This document shows, in pieces, positions 20,125-22,682 of a stretch of DNA of 22,682 nucleotides. A model generated the notes under the pieces. It was given only the letters and a program-made list of their open reading frames with translations. It did no database searches and was not told the origin of the DNA. The position numbers and the translations under genes were made by a program. Each line of letters starts with the position of its first letter. The first letter of the stretch is position 1. Location: the IMG/VR virus record IMGVR_UViG_3300031688_000142, positions 1-22,682 of that record. The stretch is one strand, 5' to 3'. The stretch comes from a virus.

Positions 20125-20310
20125 ATGAATAACTTTATAATGATGTTCGGAGAGCAGTCAGAAACTGACTCACTCAATAAGGATATACCAAAGCATATAT
20201 CAACTACACCTCAAGGAACTTACAGAGTAATGATAAGGCAAGTATACTTAGGTACGTTCAAAGAGATGGATCAAGCTAAAGATTCAGTAGACAATTATTT
20301 AAATAATTAA
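20125..20310 (+). CDS. AP2-like small DNA-binding protein
   Basis: A 61-aa protein from ATG 20125 with the ACTAAGATG start box; an in-frame TTG at 20101 is part of the promoter and is rejected. The C-terminal half TPQGTYRVMIRQVYLGTFKEMDQAKDSVDNYL has the three-strand plus helix layout of an AP2/integrase-type DNA-binding domain ('G.yrv.i...ylG.f.t.eeA...v'). It may be a stand-alone regulator or a remnant of an AP2-HNH homing endonuclease that has lost its nuclease half. Confidence 0.55.
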   Translation: MNNFIMMFGEQSETDSLNKDIPKHISTTPQGTYRVMIRQVYLGTFKEMDQAKDSVDNYLNN

Positions 20311-20327
20311 ACTATTTTACAATAAAG

Positions 20328-20358
20328 TTTGGTGGTTCATTTTATTCGCCTATCTTTG
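20328..20358 (+). promoter_or_regulatory. Canonical Bacteroidota promoter
   Basis: TTTG (20328-20331), 19 nt, TATCTTTG (20351-20358): same boxes and spacing as the promoter at 8063-8093. It drives the small gene at 20380, bounded by a terminator at 20607. Confidence 0.85.
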
Positions 20359-20379
20359 TGTAAACTAAAAATAAAAGCT

Positions 20380-20586
20380 ATGAAGAAAGATGTTGGTTAC
20401 GAAATACAATTCGCAGAATATATAGGTACAAGAGCTTATGTGTTTTTAGATTATAGAGATGGAGTAGGTCATTGGGAATCTGAAGATGGGTTAGTAATTA
20501 CTACTGACTCAATGTATGTAGACTTTATCAATATAAAGGAAGCTATTTTCCAAATGGATAAAGTAGGATTAGAATTAAAACAATAA
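20380..20586 (+). CDS. Small protein on its own promoter-terminator unit
   Basis: A 68-aa protein (MKKDVGYEIQFAEYIGTRAYVFLDYRDGVGHWESEDGLVITTDSMYVDFINI...) starting at ATG 20380 in the AAAGCTATGAAG context also used at 8118; the in-frame TTG at 20329 lies in the promoter and is rejected. Beta-rich; family unknown. It has its own promoter and terminator, which suggests that its timing or level differs from the neighbouring tail genes, as for an accessory 'moron' gene. Confidence 0.65.
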   Translation: MKKDVGYEIQFAEYIGTRAYVFLDYRDGVGHWESEDGLVITTDSMYVDFINIKEAIFQMDKVGLELKQ

Positions 20587-20606
20587 TACACAATCCCCCA
20601 GATTGC

Positions 20607-20636
20607 AAGGCTCTCCATAATCGGAGGGCTTTTTTT
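20607..20636 (+). terminator. Rho-independent terminator
   Basis: AAGGCTCTCC / GGAGGGCTTT, a 10-bp stem with two G-U pairs around the loop ATAATC, followed by a T tract (20630-20636). Confidence 0.85.
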
Positions 20637-20663
20637 GTTTATATTTATACAGAATTAAGAAAA

Positions 20664-20679
20664 TACTATTTATATATAT
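20664..20679 (+). promoter_or_regulatory. AT-rich 16-nt motif, second copy, overlapping the chaperone start codon
   Basis: TACTATTTATATATAT is identical to 366-381. Here the last AT belongs to the ATG at 20678, so it cannot be a normal -10 box for this gene. A possible -7-type box, TATATTTA (20640-20647), lies a little upstream. A shared translation leader is as plausible as a phage promoter. Confidence 0.4.
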
Positions 20680-21280
20680 GAAGCTACAGATACCAACAGA
20701 CTTGAGCGAAATAACATTAGGGCAGTTACAATCCCTTACTAAGTTAGAAGCTTCAGAGCTTAACGAGTTAGAGCTACAAAAGAGAACCTTAGAGTTGCTT
20801 ACTGATATAGATAGAGCAACGATAGACCAAATTAAATTGAATGATTTAAACGAGGTGTATGGTAAGCTATTAGGTTTAACTAAGATGAGCGAGGAGTTGC
20901 ATCAGTTCGTTTCTATTGATAATGTAAAATATGGCTTTCATCCTAACTTATCAGAGATGAGTACAGGAGAGTTTGCCGATTTAGACACCCTATGCAAAGA
21001 TTTAAACGACAATTTACACCTTATAATCGCTATTCTTTACAGACCAGTAGCAAAAGAAGCTCACGGAAAGTACTCAATAGAGGCTTACGATGGAGAATTA
21101 GAAGCAAGAGGTAGGATATTTAAGAAGAAAATGAAAGCGAATGTAGTAAACTCTGCATTAGTTTTTTTTTGGACTATCGGAAAAGACTACTTGAACGATT
21201 CGCTAACCTCTTTAGTGGAGGGAGTGGAGACGTCAAGCAACAAAACTTTGGTAAAAAGTGGGGTTGGTATTCAATACTAA
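20678..21280 (+). CDS. Tail assembly chaperone, short form (G-like)
   Basis: A 200-aa, helix-rich protein (MKLQIPTDLSEITLGQLQSL...) placed at the head of the tail operon, as expected for the chaperone that loads tail proteins on the tape measure. After ALVFF (residues 160-164, encoded at the T9 run 21162-21170) the zero frame continues WTIGKDYLNDSLTSLVEGVE...KSGVGIQY and stops at 21278. A second open frame (-1) begins at this run, so the gene pair has the lambda G/G-T layout. Identity as a chaperone comes from position, size and the frameshift; there is no catalytic motif. Confidence 0.6.
   Translation: MKLQIPTDLSEITLGQLQSLTKLEASELNELELQKRTLELLTDIDRATIDQIKLNDLNEVYGKLLGLTKMSEELHQFVSIDNVKYGFHPNLSEMSTGEFADLDTLCKDLNDNLHLIIAILYRPVAKEAHGKYSIEAYDGELEARGRIFKKKMKANVVNSALVFFWTIGKDYLNDSLTSLVEGVETSSNKTLVKSGVGIQY
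21162..21170 (+). other. T9 slippery run, candidate -1 programmed ribosomal frameshift site
   Basis: Nine T residues; in the zero frame they read GTT TTT TTT TGG. The heptamer T TTT TTT (21163-21169) is of the canonical X XXY YYZ form, so both tRNAs can slip back one base, after which reading continues TTG GAC TAT into the 21169-21393 frame. A single extra T in the true genome would give the same fusion. Confidence 0.6.
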
Positions 21281-21393
21281 TGAGTTTATGTAGTGAGGAT
21301 ATACTTAAACTAGATGAAGCTACAAAGATAAGTATAGAACAAGCGTTTACGTTTATGAGTTACAAACAGGATCAAGACAAGATAAAGAAATGA
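21169..21393 (+). CDS. Tail assembly chaperone, frameshift extension (T-like)
   Basis: A 74-codon open frame shifted by -1 against 20678-21280, overlapping it by 112 nt. It has no ATG near its start and is preceded by the slippery T9, so it should be read only as a fusion (164 + 74 = about 238 aa). Residues after the join include FGKKWGWYSILMSLCSEDILKLDEATKISIEQAFTFMSYKQD, a pattern (KWGWY ... l..gDi.k.de.......f.fl.Y..dk) known from C-terminal parts of tail chaperone-type proteins of Bacteroidota phages. Its stop overlaps the MTase start (ATGA). Confidence 0.65.
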   Translation: MDYRKRLLERFANLFSGGSGDVKQQNFGKKWGWYSILMSLCSEDILKLDEATKISIEQAFTFMSYKQDQDKIKK

Positions 21394-22151
21394 TAAAGTT
21401 AAACGAAGTAAGGAACGAGAATTGTCTAGACACGATGGGGTTGATGGAAGATAACTTTATTGATTTAACAGTTACCTCTCCACCTTACGACAATTTAAGA
21501 GACTACAACGGTTATTCTTTTGATTTTGAAAGTATAGCTAAAGAGTTATACAGAGTAACTAAGGTGGGAGGTGTGCTTGTTTGGATTGTAAGTGATGCTA
21601 CTGTAAAAGGAAGTGAGACAGGCACAAGTTTTAAGCAAGCATTATTCTTTAAGGAATGTGGCTTTAATTTAAACGACACCATGATATGGAATAAGGGTAG
21701 TTTTTCAGCCGTAGGTTCTCTCAAATCTAGATATGCTCCTGTATTCGAATACATGTTTATTCTAAGCAAAGGTAAAGCTAAGTCATTTAATCCTATCAAG
21801 GATAGAAAAAATAAGTGGGCAGGGGAGAAACGAAAGCATGTAATGTTTAGGCAAGCTAATGGTACTATAAAACAGACTAGCGGATCTGAAATTAAGGAAT
21901 TTGGGCAAAGGTTTAATATATGGAATTTGCCTCCATCAAAGAATAGGAGTATAAATCACCCTGCTACCTTTCCCGAGCAATTAGCAAATGATCATATAAT
22001 AAGCTGGAGCAACGAGGGTGATTTGGTTTATGATTGCTTTGCTGGAAGTGGCACAACTGCTAAAATGTCTATACTAAATAATAGAAACTACTTAGCTAGC
22101 GAAATGAGTGAGGAGTATTGTGAAATAATAAAAGAAAGAATCAAGAAATGA
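21390..22151 (+). CDS. DNA amino-methyltransferase (SPPY type) inside the tail operon
   Basis: A 253-aa beta-class MTase: TSPPYDNLRDY near the N-terminus (SPPY 30-33), target-recognition segment (about 115-180), then FPEQLAND...VYDCFAGSGTTAKMS (motif I, 215-223). SPPY is typical of N4-cytosine enzymes, though adenine specificity occurs. It is joined by ATGA overlaps to the chaperone extension on one side and to the next virion gene on the other, so it is an insertion adapted to the operon. Without a nearby nuclease it probably protects late progeny DNA. Target unknown. Confidence 0.85.
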   Translation: MIKLNEVRNENCLDTMGLMEDNFIDLTVTSPPYDNLRDYNGYSFDFESIAKELYRVTKVGGVLVWIVSDATVKGSETGTSFKQALFFKECGFNLNDTMIWNKGSFSAVGSLKSRYAPVFEYMFILSKGKAKSFNPIKDRKNKWAGEKRKHVMFRQANGTIKQTSGSEIKEFGQRFNIWNLPPSKNRSINHPATFPEQLANDHIISWSNEGDLVYDCFAGSGTTAKMSILNNRNYLASEMSEEYCEIIKERIKK

Positions 22152-22603
22152 AGACATTTAAATCAGTAGTAGACCAATTCAGAGCGATATGCGAAGCACA
22201 CAAGCAGCTTAATTCGTTTTCCTTTGGTGATATATTCGAAGTAGACTTAACTAATGAGATGAACTTCGCTAAGGCACATCTGATAGAGCAACCTGCTACA
22301 ATTAACAATAGAGATTTTGTATTTACATTTGACCTCCTGGTAATGGATTTAGTAGCTGCAGATGGTTCGAATGAAACTGATGTACTCAATGATACGTTCT
22401 TGATAGTATCAGATATATACAGAGAGATTAAAAGTGGTAATGGTAGAGTAGGTACTCCAATGACATCGAGAGAGTTTGTCGTAAGTGAGAATATTACTTG
22501 TGAACCTTTTACAGATAGATTTGAAAACCTATTAGCAGGATGGAAAGCTACTATTTCAATTACAGTACCTTCACATAACAACGCTTGTAATAACCCTATC
22601 TAG
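22148..22603 (+). CDS. Minor tail or neck protein of the Bacteroidota phage type
   Basis: A 151-aa protein coupled (ATGA) to the MTase. Pattern: FSFGDIFEVDLTNEM..AKAHLIEQPATI, DFVFTFDLLVMDLV, NETDVLNDTFLIVSDIYREI (about 77-96), ENITCEPFTDRFENLLAGWKATISITVP, then a Cys near the C-terminus. This arrangement recurs beside tail assembly and tail-tube genes in Bacteroidota phages, so a virion role is likely; which tail or connector position it takes cannot be read from sequence. The stop TAG overlaps the next GTG start by one base. Confidence 0.65.
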   Translation: MKTFKSVVDQFRAICEAHKQLNSFSFGDIFEVDLTNEMNFAKAHLIEQPATINNRDFVFTFDLLVMDLVAADGSNETDVLNDTFLIVSDIYREIKSGNGRVGTPMTSREFVVSENITCEPFTDRFENLLAGWKATISITVPSHNNACNNPI

Positions 22604-22682
22604 TGGCAGCGTTTGACTATGAAAAAACTAAGAAAGCTCTTAGCAAGTTTGGACTTGATGTCGTTATACGTGCTGCAAGTTT
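22603..22682 (+). CDS. Start of a tail or neck protein (3' truncated), GTG start
   Basis: From GTG 22603 (TAGTG overlap with the previous stop): MAAFDYEKTKKALSKFGLD, then VVIRAAS, open to the window edge. The 'fdy.kt.kaL.kFG..vv' opening is similar to small tail completion or neck proteins. A competing frame from ATG 22619 is also open to the edge; it lacks the 1-nt stop/start overlap seen elsewhere in this operon and the familiar opening, so I prefer GTG. Confidence 0.5.
   Translation, partial: MAAFDYEKTKKALSKFGLDVVIRAAS

Noticed and set aside
20329-20379. TTG start at 20329 for the 68-aa protein
   Set aside because: This start lies in the -33/-7 promoter, upstream of the expected transcription start.
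21162-21170. T9 run as a simple sequencing error
   Set aside because: Kept as an alternative. The zero frame stays open for 36 more codons with sensible composition, which favours a real frameshift over an error, but a missing T cannot be excluded.
22141-22581. 146-aa minus-strand frame near the window end
   Set aside because: Antisense to the coupled tail/neck gene; no start context or domain.
1-22682. Prophage signatures: integrase, attachment sites, lysogeny repressor, insertion sequences
   Set aside because: No recombinase motif, flanking direct repeat or divergent repressor promoter was found; absence within this window does not exclude lysogeny genes elsewhere.

Overview
The window is a 22.7 kb piece of a tailed double-stranded DNA phage (or a prophage lacking visible lysogeny genes) of a Bacteroidota host, most likely a flavobacterium. 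The evidence is: AT-rich DNA; every convincing gene on the + strand with 1-30 nt overlaps; TAnnTTTG promoter boxes, two of them with TTTG exactly 19 nt upstream; almost no Shine-Dalgarno sequences; and phage families common in Bacteroidota (portal, DUF6712-like connector, DUF5675, DUF3127, VRR-NUC, TerL). No integrase, lysogeny repressor, tRNA, insertion sequence or CRISPR array was seen. The genome is probably circular or permuted, because head, connector and lysis genes open the window and terminase and tail genes close it.

Layout. 1-287: the 3' end of a virion gene closed by a terminator. 401-7991: virion and lysis block with a small spike-base-like protein, a large lectin-domain (LamG-like) fibre or spike protein, small unknowns, the portal with a Cys/His C-terminal extension, a DUF6712-like connector, a run of micro membrane proteins with a DUF5675 protein, and a metallophosphoesterase closed by a strong terminator. 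8063-10535: an early or replication operon from a canonical promoter, with small unknowns, a possible annealing protein, HTH or DnaA-IV-like proteins and a DUF3127 SSB-like OB-fold protein. 10560-13584: replication initiator carrying three tandem 12-bp iterons (a candidate origin), a C5-cytosine methyltransferase, an unknown 226-aa protein and a VRR-NUC nuclease.

13593-15203: a promoter, a highly structured and possibly bistable leader RNA, a Mom-like DNA-modification enzyme with an inserted helix-turn-helix, micro-ORFs and a MazG-like protein, ended by a perfect terminator. 15229-18413: sigma-factor-like protein, zinc protein, ParB-like protein, a DPPY amino-methyltransferase, an HNH protein and small genes. 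18426-20079: terminase small and large subunits. 20085-20637: two small genes under their own promoters. From 20678: a tail assembly chaperone with an apparent -1 programmed frameshift at T9, a second amino-methyltransferase (SPPY) inside the tail operon, and two tail or neck proteins, the last cut by the window end.

How the genes work together. The phage appears to copy its DNA from an origin inside the initiator gene, using host polymerase (no polymerase, helicase or primase gene is visible here). It modifies its genome with up to four enzymes (C5-MTase, Mom-like, DPPY MTase, SPPY MTase), probably against host restriction. It may redirect transcription with its own sigma-like factor. The points most worth a second look are the structured leader before the Mom-like gene, the HTH insertion in that enzyme, the in-gene iterons and the frameshifted tail chaperone. 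All family assignments come from reading motifs by eye; no database search was run.
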